Of a stretch of 64,000 nucleotides of DNA, positions 11,108-24,403 are shown in pieces (position 1 is the first letter of the stretch; each line of letters begins with the position of its first letter). The translations under genes and the position numbers were made by a program. The notes under the pieces are model-generated. The model had not been told where the DNA came from. It saw only the letters and a list, made by a program, of their open reading frames with translations, and searched no databases. The DNA is taken from NCBI GenBank assembly GCA_030762175.1, contig CM060833.1:68761501-68825500 (forward strand), written 5' to 3'. Origin of the DNA: Metallyticus violacea (lineage: Eukaryota; Arthropoda; Insecta; Mantodea; Metallyticidae).

Positions 11108-12639
11108 TTACTATAGCGATAATGCTCCTTAAATTCACTTAGTATTATTACATCAACTGTATTTTCTATTTAATTAACGATACTATTTCATGCAGAAGCG
11201 GTTATGTCCTAAATGAAGGCCTCTTGAGATTTGATGTGTACGCTTCTGCAGACCCTATGTAGAAAAAGAGTCAAATAGATTCTTCTTCGCATATTCTGCG
11301 TCACTACTTTTAATGTTTTGTGTCTATATATTCCGCTTGATCGGATTTACGGAATTAGTTGTGGTTGACCGTGGGTAAAATTACTGGCGTTGTTGTGTGC
11401 CATCATTGGGGCCGAGTTCTTTGTTATACTAGTACTATGATCATTACAACATTGCGAATTGGAAGCATTAGATTCTCCTTTTCGTCTTAGGATTTTGTTG
11501 GCTTTCTATTTTCCAAATTCAAATGTTAATTTTATTGCTTGATTTTTGATACAAAGCGTCATTTCATTTATGTTATTCGATTTAACTGTTCAAGTTATTG
11601 GTTATAAAAACTAAGAAGAGAGTCAATGTACAGCTAAACCTCTGTATTTGGACCCCCTGTATGTTAGACAACTCATCATATTAATATCTTTTCTTGGAAA
11701 CGAACAAATATTTTTGCTTTAACATGTTTAGTATATCCTCTACGTTGGACAACCCTGAATCCTGGAAGGTGGAAACCTCCTATGATCACTACTAGGACAG
11801 TTTCTCTTTTATGTTATGTATTTCTACCAACTTATTTAAACTGGATTGACCTCCAACTTTATATTGTCATTAGCAAGTACATAAAAAGTGCGGGTTTCCC
11901 TAACTGGCTTTCTGCTACTTGTTTGAGCTTGATTGACATTTATCTCTATGCTTTACAATGGGTCATTAAGCACAGCAGTACGGAAAGCATGGGATTTTCT
12001 TTAATTTTATACTTTGTTGTATTTTTTCAATTATTTAAAAAATGTACAAATGTTAGTTATTTCCCAGAAAATACACTGTACATAACTGTAAACTTATTGA
12101 AGCAACAATTGCATGCCTAAAATAAGTAGAGTGGTCCTCAGCTACTTTTAAAGTGTCAAGTATAACGGTTTAATTTTGTTCTGAGTACAGCTTTAATATG
12201 ATTATGTATAAGTTAGTAACTTATTGTGCTTTTATTCAGGAGTAGTGTGTAATAAATAAGCCATTTCCTTTAAATTGTGTACATATGTATGCACATACTT
12301 TGAAAACCTACTTTCCTCTATCATGGACACCTCGTTAAATTGGACACTTTTTTTTATTTAACCACACCCATCCGAGCTAGAAAGATTTCACTGTAGTTAA
12401 TCTAAATCTAAAGTAATTTCCCAGTTTGAAATAGCTGTATTATGTGCTTTAAACTGCTTGTGTGCATATATATCATTATGCTTTAGAAGGATTGGAGTTT
12501 TTTTTTTCAAATGCATTTGAAATTATTAAATTATGTCTTGAAATCATAATAAAAAGGGAGTATGGTAACCGTGCCACGCTTGTACAAAGATTTGAGATTT
12601 AGGATATTGTTAGCAATTTTCGAACTATAGTTTTTATAA

Positions 12640-13800
12640 TGATTTTGCCTTTAAACTTGTATTTACCTCATTCAGTGGTAAGGAATACCCCGATGCACTG
12701 AGAAGATTTCGAAATGCAAAATATTTTCCTAAGCTGGTTAACAAATTCCAGTAAACTAGCGCAGTTAGTGATAAAAAGTTATCGGGTAGACCGAAATTTG
12801 TAGAAAATGAAATGAGAACAGCTTTAGTTTTACAAGAAGTTCCGTAAAAAAAATGTTGTGCTAATAAAGTTGCAAAGCGTTGGAAACGAGGTGATGAATT
12901 CTGAGGAGACATGCTTCGGTTTTATTCCTAGAAATTGGAAATGCTTCTTGAATTCAAAGTACAAGATAAGCAGATTCGTGCTATTTTCGCTTTGCAAAGG
13001 CTAGTAAAAATTCATAAAATCCTTGAGTGGCTGTATAAAATCTTGTGGAAAGATGAGGCACATTTCGAATTAAATGGAGGTGTTAACTCTCACAATTGCA
13101 GGATATGCGCTTAAAATAGCCCGAACACAATTGTTCAGCAATATTATATAATGTGAAGGTTACTGTCTCCTGTGGTTTTATGTCACATTTTATAATAAAC
13201 CTTATTTTTATGAAGAAATGAAAACGGACAAACGAAATCAATAACAACAGTAGATGGGCAGGGATATTTTAGAATATTGCAAAACTTTGTAACATCAGCA
13301 TTACATGACATCAAAAACATCGTTTTTATGTAAGACGGCGCTCCATCTCATATACACAGTACCATAAAAATACTACTAAGCAACATATTTGGTAATCGTG
13401 CAATTAGAAGGCATTTTCCGAACAGTTGGCCTCGTAGGTCATCAAATATGAATCCGGCTGACTGCTAACTATGGAGTTATCTCAAAGAAAGGATGTTTCT
13501 ATAGACTTACTGCTCGTGAGGAACTGAAACAATCGATGTGGGATGTCATTGAAAACATTCCTAGGAATGCACTTTACTAACACCGTTTAAGAACGACTGT
13601 TTCTTATTAAACAAGACAGTGCAAGTGGGTTTTCTTGTTTATTCTTTTACAACATTTTTATTTATTTTTATTACAATAAAATTCATTGCTTTATGAACAA
13701 TTTGGTGCTTTTAATTTTAGAATCTAAAAGCTTGGCAAAGTTATGACCATTTGAAACCGGGAACTGACTTTAGAAGGACCCTGTGTATTAAATTATACAA
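12640..13800 (+). pseudogene. Dead Tc1/mariner-like transposase (DUF4817-type)
   Basis: A cut-and-paste transposase remnant with several frameshifts and stops. Near the start, conceptual translation gives a helix-turn-helix region (KLVNKFQ, then a SGRP linker) at about 12700-12800. The DDE domain follows: LWKDEAHFELNG near 13045, DGAPSH near 13338, and a WPRRSSN...LW.YLKER stretch near 13425-13495. These match the order and spacing of DUF4817-linked mariner transposases, usually about 350 residues. Coding similarity ends near 13570. The right end may be the gaaggaccctgtg word near 13780. I could not find the matching left inverted repeat, so the element's ends are unsure. Not functional. Confidence 0.8.
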
Positions 13801-14143
13801 GAAATCTGACTTTTACATTAAACGGGAGTAAAAATAACTGTTAAACATTTTAAATAATGTAAACAGATTACGTTTAACGCTCACCGTTAATGCGTATCAT
13901 GCTGGATGTGATGTTTTAAATCTAAAGCATCTACTGAGAGGCAGAAACGCTGGACTCGTTGCCTTCAGCCTTTTAAAGACAGATGTAGCCTCTGAAGCTC
14001 ATGTGTGTATAAATCTACCATTTGGTATTGTTATTAAGAAAATGAACGAAAGAAGAGCCTGGGAAGGTAAGTTTAGTATTTATATCTTCCTAACAGTTCT
14101 AGGCAATCACGCAACGTATAAACGTGCGATTTTTTTTATACCA

Positions 14144-14411
14144 ACGCGGGTGGTCGAGATTACTAGGGCACGGACTTGTGAACAGGAGGTCTGAAGTTCA
14201 AAGTCCCCCAGGAAGATCTCCATGATTGGGATTCTTTGATATTTTTCAGTCATCAATGACAAGTGCTGAAGGGGTACTCCAAAATTAAGCCTAGATCGCT
14301 TCCTTCCCAAACTAATTAATTATCTTTCATAATTTATCATTTCATCTTAAGTATCTTCACTGTCTGCTGCTTGTAATGCAACAATAATGAAAACAGACAG
14401 TTAAAAAAACT
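14144..14411 (+). repeat. SINE family A, diverged full-length copy
   Basis: Head at 14144-14215 (A box ggtggtcgagattactaggg, B box eroded to agttcaaagtc). The body and tail are recognisable but much mutated (cttccttcccaaa, tttatcatttcatctt, gaaaacagacagttaa), so it is an old insertion. Confidence 0.8.
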
Positions 14412-15483
14412 GATTTTTCAATTTTTGTTCTATTTCTATAATATCGATTTTGCTCTAAGCTACAATAAGTAGCAAGCACACTAAAATATAAAATAACCAT
14501 TGGTATCTAATTTGTTTATTTAAAACAGCGAAACGTAACATCTTATCTCGATTTTCATTTATGTATAATAGCATAAAAGGATGAAAATTGGACAAGAAGT
14601 CCGGATAAATTTTCGATTCCTCAGAAGAGGTAATGTCAGTTAACCTAGATGTATGGTCATATTAACTTAAAATTAATGAAATTAAATAAAATATTAATTT
14701 TCTATAAATGAGTGAATTAACTATTGGTATAATAAAGTCAACTCAACAATCGAAAATATTAATAAATAATTAGTGACAAAAACTGAAATATAAATAACCA
14801 AATACAATAATTATAGTCACATAATGAATTTTCAGGTTAACAAAAAACAAATATTTAAAGAATAAAATTTTATCTACAATGAAAGTAAATACTTGAAAGA
14901 TGAGGAATATGTATTAACAGTGCATTATAATAGGATCTCATCCAGCTTGTCATGATACACTCTAAATATTAATTATAAAATATAAACATTTCAGAACATT
15001 AGCATAACACTATTTTCGCTATTCTTCCTCTCCCCTGGCTTTGTCTAAGTGTAACGTCCCATGCCAACTGCCGTATTTTAAGGACGAAAGTTTTCTCCTT
15101 TCAAAATGTGTTCAAAGCTATTTATGGGCGCCATCAATGATTGACAAAAATGATGGCTCTCTTGCTTTCTGTGCTAGAGATGAACCGTTGCCCAAAAATC
15201 TTCACTGAATTGATCACCATGAAACTTGTACGCAATGCCGCTAAGTTGGTGGAACTTGTCGTGAAAGTTGTTCCATGTGGGTGTTGAAAATTACATGTCA
15301 TCACCCATTTCCCATCCTGTGTTCAATATGTCAATTACTGAATATAACAATCTTCTTACTAAATGACTTAGTAGAGAAGAACAATGACAGATTCTTAATC
15401 TTCACGAAAAAAAAAAAAAAAAACAAATTTCTTAAATAAAATTCAGGAACTTGATGATAACATCTGATTAATAAATGTTGTTG

Positions 15484-15953
15484 TTGTTTATCGAGTGGGT
15501 GGCTTAGGCGGTAACGCTTGGAATTCGCGCTCGGCAGGTCCCAGGTTTGAATCCCTTGGGTTGTAGTTTCTTCTAGTTGCTTAGGCGAATGCTGCAATGT
15601 ACCTATATTTCATTTCCATTAATTTTCCGCTTTCCCATTTCTCACATCTATTTCCGTAAATTCCATTATAGGATTAAGGTGGGCTGGTGCGATGTGACAG
15701 TGGTTTGCTGTTTGGAAAAGAAATACCCCGGCATCTGATATGTAAGTGAACCTTCTGAGGGGCTCTCTGCCTGTGTTGGAATCTTCTTTCTATCTTGGAA
15801 ATACTACTGATAGATCCTGTCAACGTCCATGCCACATTACCCGTGAATCCTGGTCGCCCGTGTCACCTTTAACTATCCCTTCCTCCCCCTCTGTGAACAT
15901 GGTCGCTAACAATCCAACCCAATCCAAATGTTCCTTTCCTGGTTAAAAAAAAA
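15484..15953 (+). repeat. SINE family C, full-length copy
   Basis: tRNA-like head with A box (gtggcttaggcggtaacgc) and B box (ggtttgaatccc). The long body includes gcgaatgctgcaatgtacct, gatgtgacagtggtttgct and ttctgaggggctct, ending in an A run near 15945. It is longer (about 470 bp) than families A and B. The tRNA type of the head is not assigned. Confidence 0.75.
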
Positions 15954-18900
15954 ATCATCCATAGCAAAGGAGAACTTCCATTTGCAGGTAAATTTTTGAG
16001 GCATGCAGAGAATGATTAATACAATAAAGTTTTCCTATAAATGCAATCTTACAAATTTCAAATCTTCTGTAGAAACGGTCAGTGACAGCGTAAGTAATTT
16101 TCTGTCTTTTGTTTACCACTTAAATATAATCATATATGGCCCAATCCTTCAATCTTAAATCAGTGATAATGTTTGTCAAGAATCCTTTCAATTCTCTAGG
16201 TATCGGCTATTCGAGAATCGAAAGAAAATGTACAGCACTTTTTTTAAACACATTTTAGCGCTGCAAATGTATGTATGCATGTAAGTGTGTGAAGTCTTGA
16301 TTACATAATATCACAGAAATATAAGAAATTATGATGCCTGATAGATGACATATTACGTATATTTTATTCCAGCTATATGCCAAATTTGCCCAACTTGCAG
16401 CGAATATGTAATGCCAAATCACGTACTAACTTCATATTTTAATTTGAATATAAGCAGTGTGAATATAATTATAAAACCAGTACCTTTCGTCTAGCTTTAG
16501 TGTTAAAATGACAATTTATTTTGTTTATTCCTGATATTCTCACGATGACGTTCCACTTTAACTCCTATACTTCAGAAGACTAGGTAGTAGGGATGTTCTT
16601 GAACATTTCCAACAGGATAGCGGTGGTAATGAAGGGGAGGCAATGGCATCGCTCATTGCATATCGATGGAAACGCTTGCGGCGTTTCCTATTGTACTGAA
16701 GGGAGCAAAAACAGTAGCATGTTGCGCAAATACTTGGATACTCCAGTAGTTATTGATTAGTAACTTAATGACATATATCCCTTAGCGCCCTTACCTAAAT
16801 AAGCTGAGATAGTGTAATCTACCTATATCGAGTAATAAAAATAATTAAATAAATACTTCGTTTAAATTTTATATTTTTAGAATATAAAGTATAAATATGA
16901 TATTTTATGTGGGTGGTGATATCAAATCTATTAGTACACTGCGATTAATTAATGTTGTATTAGAGGAAAAAATATATAATTATGTTATTAATGACATCTT
17001 TAATTAAGTTTGGTTTTACAAAATATGTAATGTTCTACAGCAAATATAAAAATGAATAGTAGTAATTATTAATGTATTTTATCTCGAATATAAAATATTT
17101 AAATAAGTAGAATATTAAATGTTTAAAAATGTAGTTCCTTCAGTACAAACATGTTTTTGAGATACAACTACCACCAGTAATTTACCATCAGCAATCCTAA
17201 AATTTAAAAATTGATCTAATTCAACAAGTATGACAAATGCTTGATAAAATTTTATAAATATGAAGTATACCATAAGCACATAAAGTAAGGTTATTTCTAT
17301 TTCGGGCCGCCTGAGCGCGGTTGCTTTAGTAGGGAAGTATAACCGCCGCAACTGGAAAAGAGGAGGTAGAGTCGGCTCGCGTATGTTGATACCCTTCAGT
17401 GGCCACACATTGCTGGTATCTGGTTAGGAAATTCCTGCATCTCATCTAACTTTTCTCCCATAAGAACCTGACAGTTCGGAACAATTTTCTAGTCACTGGG
17501 TTCTCTTTCTCTCTTTATAGCGATTCGCTTACTACTTCTCTGCTAGAATGTATCGTACATAAACTATATTGTTGTATTGTACAAGAACAATTGGCACACA
17601 ATTTACACATAATGAAAGCACCGAGTAACATAGAACGCACAACCATTCATTGGCAAAGCTTCCCTCAAACTAACTACAAGTTGCTACCTGTGCATGCATC
17701 ATACGGCCTTGACTACTAGCTTATCCAGTACGCAGTCGCGCTCTGCTGGTCCGTAACTGAAATAATCACACTATAAAACTCTAGCCAAAAATAATGATTC
17801 TGTTAATTAGGCCTCCTGATTCATATCCAAGTTTTTAAATGGCACTCTACGAGTACCAAAACAGGGTCTGTAAATATTTGTTTCGTATTTAAAGAGGCAA
17901 CAAGATTAACATTTGAATATCAACAACTGGTATAATTGTTATAATCATAATTGTATTCTACCATGAATATATTACTATAAAAATAAAGTTAATCGTGAAA
18001 GTAATACAGTAAGTCACGCTAACTTATTAACGAAGTCCCTAAATAAGATATACATTTATGCTAATTATTATAAAAGTAGAGAATTTAATCTGCTTTTTGT
18101 AGTAAGAAATTTTATCTAATATTTCTAAACCTATGCGTTCATTGGGAGATTCCATATCACTTTTATTTATTTATTAAAGAATATGTTATATAATAAGCGC
18201 GAACATGTAAATATATAGTTATGTATTACATTCCTGCGTTTTTGTAACTAAATCTTTCGTTCTCACGATAGTAAAAAAATTAATTTAAACTCCGCACAGA
18301 TATTATAGATCCTGATCATTTGCTGACAGAAGGATATTCAACTGGTCTACCATTTTGAAACATATTAACGAAGTGCAGAATTACGGGGGGATTTTAACAA
18401 TGCACATAAGGGCGGCACATGTGCAGTGATGAATACAGAACAAAAATATGATCATAGCCGCTATAAACGGCTGCGCTTAAAATAAATTACTTTCAACAGA
18501 TAAAGTACCCGCATCTAGAGACACGCGTTCGGGAGTGGTACATCAATTACCAGACAATCATGAATCATCAGTAACTAACTGCGTTAAGCTTCCCCACGGT
18601 GTTTAACGCAGTCACGCGTGCCCACGTGAGAGTTTTCAAATTGCGTAGTTCGCGAAGAGTAGTTCTAGTTGTGAGATGTAAACATAAAAAGACATAATTA
18701 GAAAAAACGAGTCTGCATTTTAGAAAGAAACAGTTGCCATGGAAACTCTCAGGTCGGCGTCACTTATTCTGTAACACAGGTCAGTCACAGAACAAGCAGA
18801 CCTATGTTCTAGATCTAGCAGTTCGTATTTATGAGCAATCTACAAACTTACAACATTGTTGTTGGCTCTAAAATTAATTGTATAAGCAATTATTATATTC

Positions 18901-19170
18901 CAAGCAAATTACAGTAAAAGCTGTGTTAACTGAAATAAACGAAGCGAATCAATTTCGAATAGTAAATAAACGCTCATTTTAAGAAATACAAAGGTAAAAA
19001 TTACTAATGAAATGTAATAAAAATTAAAATTGCGCGTAAAAATACAACGAAAAATTGATAAGCAAAATTCTCGTATTTTCATGAATTTTTTTTTTTTTTA
19101 AATTTTCGGGATTTTTCTTCCTTCCCTCACACGACAACAATGCGTCGCCATCTTTCTGTCACTAGGAAGT
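15954..19170. other. No gene recognised
   Basis: Largely AT-rich DNA. Around 18520-18700 there is a CpG-richer patch with CACGTG-type words and ACGCGT, which could be regulatory, but no exon is visible beside it. Confidence 0.4.
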
Positions 19171-19171
19171 T

Positions 19172-19462
19172 TTTTATTTATTTATAAATTTACGGACTCT
19201 CTTTAACATCTCAGATCATCAGCATCCCATTCAAACGAGGGCGTGAAACGATCGACAAATTTTGCTCAGAGGCCTCTTTTTTCAGGCTTGAGGTTCTTTA
19301 TCATGCCGTAAATGTACGACATGGGGATCCACGGCTTTACTTCCCTTCCGAAGTAAACCATACTTAAGATTTTTACGCCCGAAAAAATTCATCGGTGGCC
19401 GGGTTCGAACCCGCGATCTTCGGTTTAGAAGGCAAGTATGGTAACCACTACACCACCCGGAT
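19172..19462 (-). repeat. SINE family B, near full length, reverse orientation
   Basis: Begins with the tail complement (tttacggactctctttaac), followed by body complement words (cagaggcctcttttttcagg, gccgtaaatgtacgacat). It ends in the tRNA-like head complement with B box (gggttcgaacccgc) and A box (ggtaaccactacacca). Confidence 0.88.
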
Positions 19463-20099
19463 CAACTAGGAAAGTAACTATTTAACTTTCACATTCTTCA
19501 AATTTCCATCACCAGGTAGAAAAACGTAATGCATAACCATTTTTTCACTATTGTATGGGTAAGTAATATTTTACACTTTCGGTTTTTTTTTTTTTTTTTT
19601 CCGGTTACACTGACTGTTGATTTATTGAACTTCAGTTACAAAGATTTTATCATAGACACAAACGTTCACATTCACCCGCATACTAATAACAGGAAAACTG
19701 AAAAATATGAAGTCCAAGTACCTATATTTGTGACTGTCGATGCGAAAAGTTCATGCTTTTAGCCACTGATTTAAATATTGTTACACTCTATCACCTTAAA
19801 ATAAAAATAAATTAATTTTTTCTACTTTACAACAGAATTTGTACTAGCTTTAATTAGTAAAGTTGTTGGTAGCTAAGTAGACAGATGATAAATTGCTACC
19901 ACAATAACAAGTTTTAAATAAGTAAGTTGAAAAATATAACACTTAAGGTTGTGTTGTTGCTTTTGATCCTCCTTATATTACAATCATACTTTTCACTTTT
20001 ACTTCATTTATATATATCATTCAACTAAGCTAGAACGTTTGCTTTACTCATCTTTATTATTAAAAGATGATTTAATTTTGGATTTTATTGCTTCGCACT

Positions 20100-20152
20100 C
20101 GTGATACGCTGATGACCTGAGATGTTAAAGAGCGTCCGTAAATAAATCAAGC
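20100..20152 (+). repeat. SINE family B, 3' tail only
   Basis: acgctgatgacctgagatgt, then taaagagcgtccgtaaataa; the rest is missing. Confidence 0.75.
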
Positions 20153-20775
20153 AAAAAGCACTCGTGGTGTCATCCAAAGAAAATTAAAAGCTCCCTTGAT
20201 GTTTGATAGAATATTTTAGGAATAAAATTATAAATAGAAACCAATAAAATAAATATAGAAAACATACAATTATTAAATAAGATATTTCATTACTTGCATA
20301 TCACATCTAATATATTGAAATGTGTTCTATATTATTAAAGAAAATAATTGAAATGTTTATTTTAAGTATGTATCCCAGCATATTGCTACAGGTGAATGAA
20401 AACTAAAATAATGAAATCATTAATTTTTATTACAAACAATGAAATTTAAACAAATGGAAATCTAATTAAGTATAAAACTTTTCAGTTTAAGTAAAATTAG
20501 TAAATTGGTATAAATTATTACACAATTTATTTTTAAAGAGCATATGCCCATTAATTTGCATACCTATATAAATATATTCAAACATTCCACCACATAGAAA
20601 ATGTAATGTCATTGCCTTCTAAACGTTTGGCCCACAAAACGGGAATCAATTGCAAATCAGTGGCTATAGTTTAAAAGTGACAATAGAACATAACATTGTA
20701 TAGTGATAGATAACTGATTAACGCAAGTTTCCACAAATTCTTATACCGGATTTGTGAGAGGTATTTCCAGTTTCT

Positions 20776-20833
<58 letters not shown>

Positions 20834-21545
20834 ATCCAGAGCTTAACAGCCCCGAAGAGCAAAACCTGTCGCCACTGAGTGCTTACGTGATCAGCCCAAC
20901 AGCATCTCAATCTGAATCTCGGCATTCCAGATCCAATTCATACTTTGGACTTAGGAGCTCCCAATTAATTGCCATAAATTGCTACCCGTTATACGCTTGT
21001 TCTTTTCGGAATAATTCCCCAAGAGTGCCTGAGCACTCAGGATTAGCAGAACACACGCTGTTCATTAGATGATGGAGACGGTTTTCCCTGTCCCTTTGCA
21101 TAATAAAATAAGGGCTAGTTGACTGGCAATAATAGAAAACCTACAAAACACTTAGCCCGTGGCCGTTTCCTTGTATAAACAAACTACCGCTTTCCGTACC
21201 CACGCTGCCCACATCATTGAGATCATTTTCCAATAGATGCTTTCGATTAAGCTGTGGTCCTTCGTTGAAGATTTCCACAACATCTTTGGTTATTAAACAG
21301 ATAATATACGCAGTTTTACACTAGCCATATATGCTCTCATTTGATTTTTTGGTAGATAAATCGCAAATACTGCTTTTTATCTAGAAACTTTATAATTAGA
21401 AACTTCTCATCAAAATGTCCAAATTATTCCCTTGGAGGACAGCGCTATATGCAGTATGACAGACAGTATATTACGAATTCAAAGTCACATATATTACTCT
21501 TAATGATATAATTACATTAAGTAAATTACGTATATCATGACAGAC
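20153..21545. other. Upstream region of a candidate first exon
   Basis: AT-rich with an (AAT)n run. The last 150 bases before the ATG at 21546 may carry the promoter and 5' UTR of the + strand gene, but I see no convincing TATA box or initiator and do not mark one. Confidence 0.3.
20779..20831 (+). repeat. (AAT)n microsatellite
   Basis: About 17 uninterrupted AAT triplets. Confidence 0.95.
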
Positions 21546-21615
21546 ATGGCGGCGGGGACTTTGTCGGTCGATAAGCTATCGCTCACGGCCAACCAAGCTA
21601 CACTAGCGTCGGAAG
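21546..21615 (+). CDS. Candidate first coding exon, + strand gene
   Basis: A GC- and CpG-rich island in AT-rich DNA holds an ATG in good context (gacATGGc) and 23 codons reading MAAGTLSVDKLS..., with one further base before a good splice donor (G|GTAAAT at 21616). It leaves phase 1, which fits the next candidate exon at 31412. The start is chosen because it is the only ATG in the island and the composition change begins there. I do not recognise the protein. Alternative: a chance open frame in a CpG patch. Confidence 0.5.
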
Positions 21616-23428
21616 GTAAATAAAGTGGCGGTGGTAGAAACACAAGAGTGACAGTCTAATAAATCCTAATGCAATTAAAAAGTTATTTACTCATACATGT
21701 CACATAAAGAGATGCTGGAACTGTCTTTATTTTGCACAAATTTCGGGCATCTGTTAATGAAATTACCCATTACTCTTATGAATTCTCGTTGAAAATGAAT
21801 ATTTATCTCTTGACGGAGTTACCCTTTAGTTTGTCTAAAGCATGTGCATGCTGCTAATTTATGAATAGCGTTAACAGCTTGGAACTCGATCACCTGGAAA
21901 TTTCAACGCGCCTCGATAGTACGGATAGAATAACTAGATATATTGCAATGCAGTATTCTTAGCAGAGTTTGCTCTAGAATTAGACATTAGTTGTTTCTTT
22001 TGCTGTTCAAACTACATGAATGAGTGACGTGAAACTTAAGACCAATGTGCAGTTCGGTAAATCCCGGCTGCCCTTGAGATGGTTTATCGGCCGATGCAAT
22101 CCCTCGCAGTCGTATCCATTATAAGTTAACTGGAAGACCCTACATATCTTTATATGTTGTAAAATAAATAACTTCATGTTTATTAAATCTAACACAAATA
22201 TAGCTTCAATCATGAGTTTTAGCGGTTGCCACATTGATGCATAGATCGCCAGAATTCAGACTCACCAATATTCTTGTTTATTCGAATGCTCCAATTGACC
22301 TACACCCCAGGTTAGGTTTCGGTGTTTGTTTCAAATTTGAACAATAGACAAAGGCGAGTGAGTAAGGCTGTTGATTATAACGATTATCGACCATTCTGCA
22401 CATGCAATACCAGTCGCTATACGTCGCATTTTCTGTCTTTAAGACACAAACTTCTCTACATAAAAATATCTTAAAGAGTGATGTAGTTCACATGTATTCA
22501 AGAATTCTCTCTCAAGATCTGTGTATATATTGAGAGTTAATACGGGAAATAAACGAGTCTCGCGAATGAAATTGAAATTAGCCACTTGTTTCCTAAAATA
22601 TCTGCGTGGGTATAGATGATTGCACTGTAGTAATCCATTCTTACTGATAACATACTACGGTATGAAGTCTTATTTCAAAATAAAAACTGTTTTGTTGTAT
22701 TTCGTCCTATGGAATCCTAATTAGGGTGCGTGGTTTTTGCAACCTCTGATTATATGTATAACACTTTGCAAGAAATGAAACATGTTCTCTTTGCTAATCT
22801 CCAACGGGCCTGTTTTAAATGGGATACTATATATTCTTTGTTTTAGCGTGTACTGCTGTAAATTCAAACTAATTAAAAACATAACAAACCGAACATTTTG
22901 GTATAAATACAGCTTGCGTCTATTATTAAGCTAATTTACGAAAATAATAACATGCGTCATCGTTATAACATGAAATCTGGGCAGGATTAAATGACAAAAG
23001 CCTATCACAGTTTGCATTTTCTCCAAGTTATCAGAAGTTACTAAACAGCTACAACTGTTTACCTTGTTTCTTGGCGTCCTGTTCTATTCAAAGCATCGCT
23101 ACGAGGTGAGAGTCCAGTGCTGTAAGCCTCAGGAATCTCGATTTCAGATGCAGCGATGCGTAACAAGTGAATCATTGAAGCGTTGCGTAAAGTGTACCAC
23201 ATGTGAGCCCAATTATATTATCGTGGCCAACATCGATGTAGCAGAACGTGACACGCACGGCTCGTATTGCTTTTGTTTCGAGAGGAAACTATACTTTGTG
23301 CGTTTTCCGTCCATAGATGAAAGTTTTGGAGCTTAAATTCATTTTGCACATAGGGGAATAAATGAATACTTAAAAGTAGGGTATCTTGTAAATATGATTT
23401 AGCAAATTTTATAAGGCCGATGAGTTAC

Positions 23429-23430
23429 TA

Positions 23431-23461
<31 letters not shown>

Positions 23462-23602
23462 TGTATGTATGTATGTATGTATGTATGTATGTATGTATGT
23501 ATGTATGTATGTATGTATGTATGTATGTATGTATGTATGTATGTATGTATGTATGTATGTATGTATGTATGTATGTATGTATGTATATATGTATGTATAT
23601 AT
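23429..23602 (+). repeat. (ATGT)n tetranucleotide array, about 40 units
   Basis: About 160 bases of nearly perfect ATGT repeat with a few ATAT units at the right end. The long frames through it encode only a Met-Tyr-Val-Cys cycle and are artefacts. Confidence 0.98.
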
Positions 23603-24375
23603 TCTTTAATGAAACAAAAAAAAACTAATTAGACACAATGTTAAAGCATATCTGTATATATTTGGCAATTTTATCCCGATAGGGTGTTTTTTTAATATTC
23701 TCTAGGTCATATTCAGCACATTTTTTACGTATTTAAGCTTTTAAAAACTTTTCTATATTTTTAACTTTTTTCCTCCCGCCTTTGACTTTTTTTAAAGTAT
23801 GGTGGGTGTCCCATTTTTCCCTGGTAAAATCCTAAAACTTAAGTTTTTTCTCATATTGAATATGCAAGATAAACTTTACCCTTAAATGGTCACCACATTT
23901 TTTTTTTTTTTTTTTGCGATAAGCGAGAGAATTGGGCATTTCTTTGGAAGCAACTGAACATGAAAGCAGGGAGAGGGATGAGAGGGATAAAAAGAGTGGT
24001 AAAAACAAATTTGAAGAAAATAAAAATGGTTTTGGAGAAAAGTTTTGCAAGGAGAAACAATTTCTCCCATTGTATCTGTAGTGGTAGAAAGAAAAATGTC
24101 TATATACAAGACTTACTTAGCTAACTACATGTAATAATTTTCATCAAACTTTGCACAAGGTATTCATTGCATATTGTATTTTGCAAGTCAGTAATTGAAT
24201 TTTGTGAAATTATCTCAGCTGTTTTGAATGCAATTTAATGCCTCTAAATTCTTTAAATTTTACTTTTTTCTCTTGTCGTTGTCAACATCTCCAAAGTAAA
24301 TTATAAAAAATTAAAGCATTCATTTTGTTAGTGCGTGTTTTTTTTTTTTTTATTACACAACATATTTCTGAAACT

Positions 24376-24403
24376 TTTAGATAATACGTACGTATTATCT
24401 AAA
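24376..24403. repeat. Perfect 28-bp palindrome
   Basis: The sequence tttagataatacgt is followed directly by its exact reverse complement, with no spacer. It could form a cruciform or be a dimer-binding site. Only one copy was noticed. Confidence 0.85.

Larger units (their letters stand above)
10109..12639. other. Microsatellites, otherwise no gene recognised
   Basis: Apart from triplet arrays at 10197-10291 and 10997-11107 this is AT-rich DNA. A 112-codon frame at 11782-12120 has no recognisable domain and weak coding character. Confidence 0.4.

Noticed and set aside
10139..11138. Poly-Val/Ile and poly-Leu frames on the reverse strand
   Set aside because: Translations of triplet microsatellites at 10197-10291 and 10997-11107.
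12634..12912. Minus-strand 92-codon frame
   Set aside because: Shadow of the plus-strand mariner transposase remnant.
18520..18700. CpG-richer patch as a promoter
   Set aside because: No start codon, exon or convincing core promoter next to it; composition alone is not enough.
23064..23336. Cysteine-rich 90-codon frame
   Set aside because: No known cysteine spacing, signal peptide or splice support, and no family recognised.
23437..23632. Frames repeating Met-Tyr-Val-Cys, and a CRISPR-like regular repeat
   Set aside because: Simple ATGT microsatellite without spacers; all frames encode the same cycle.
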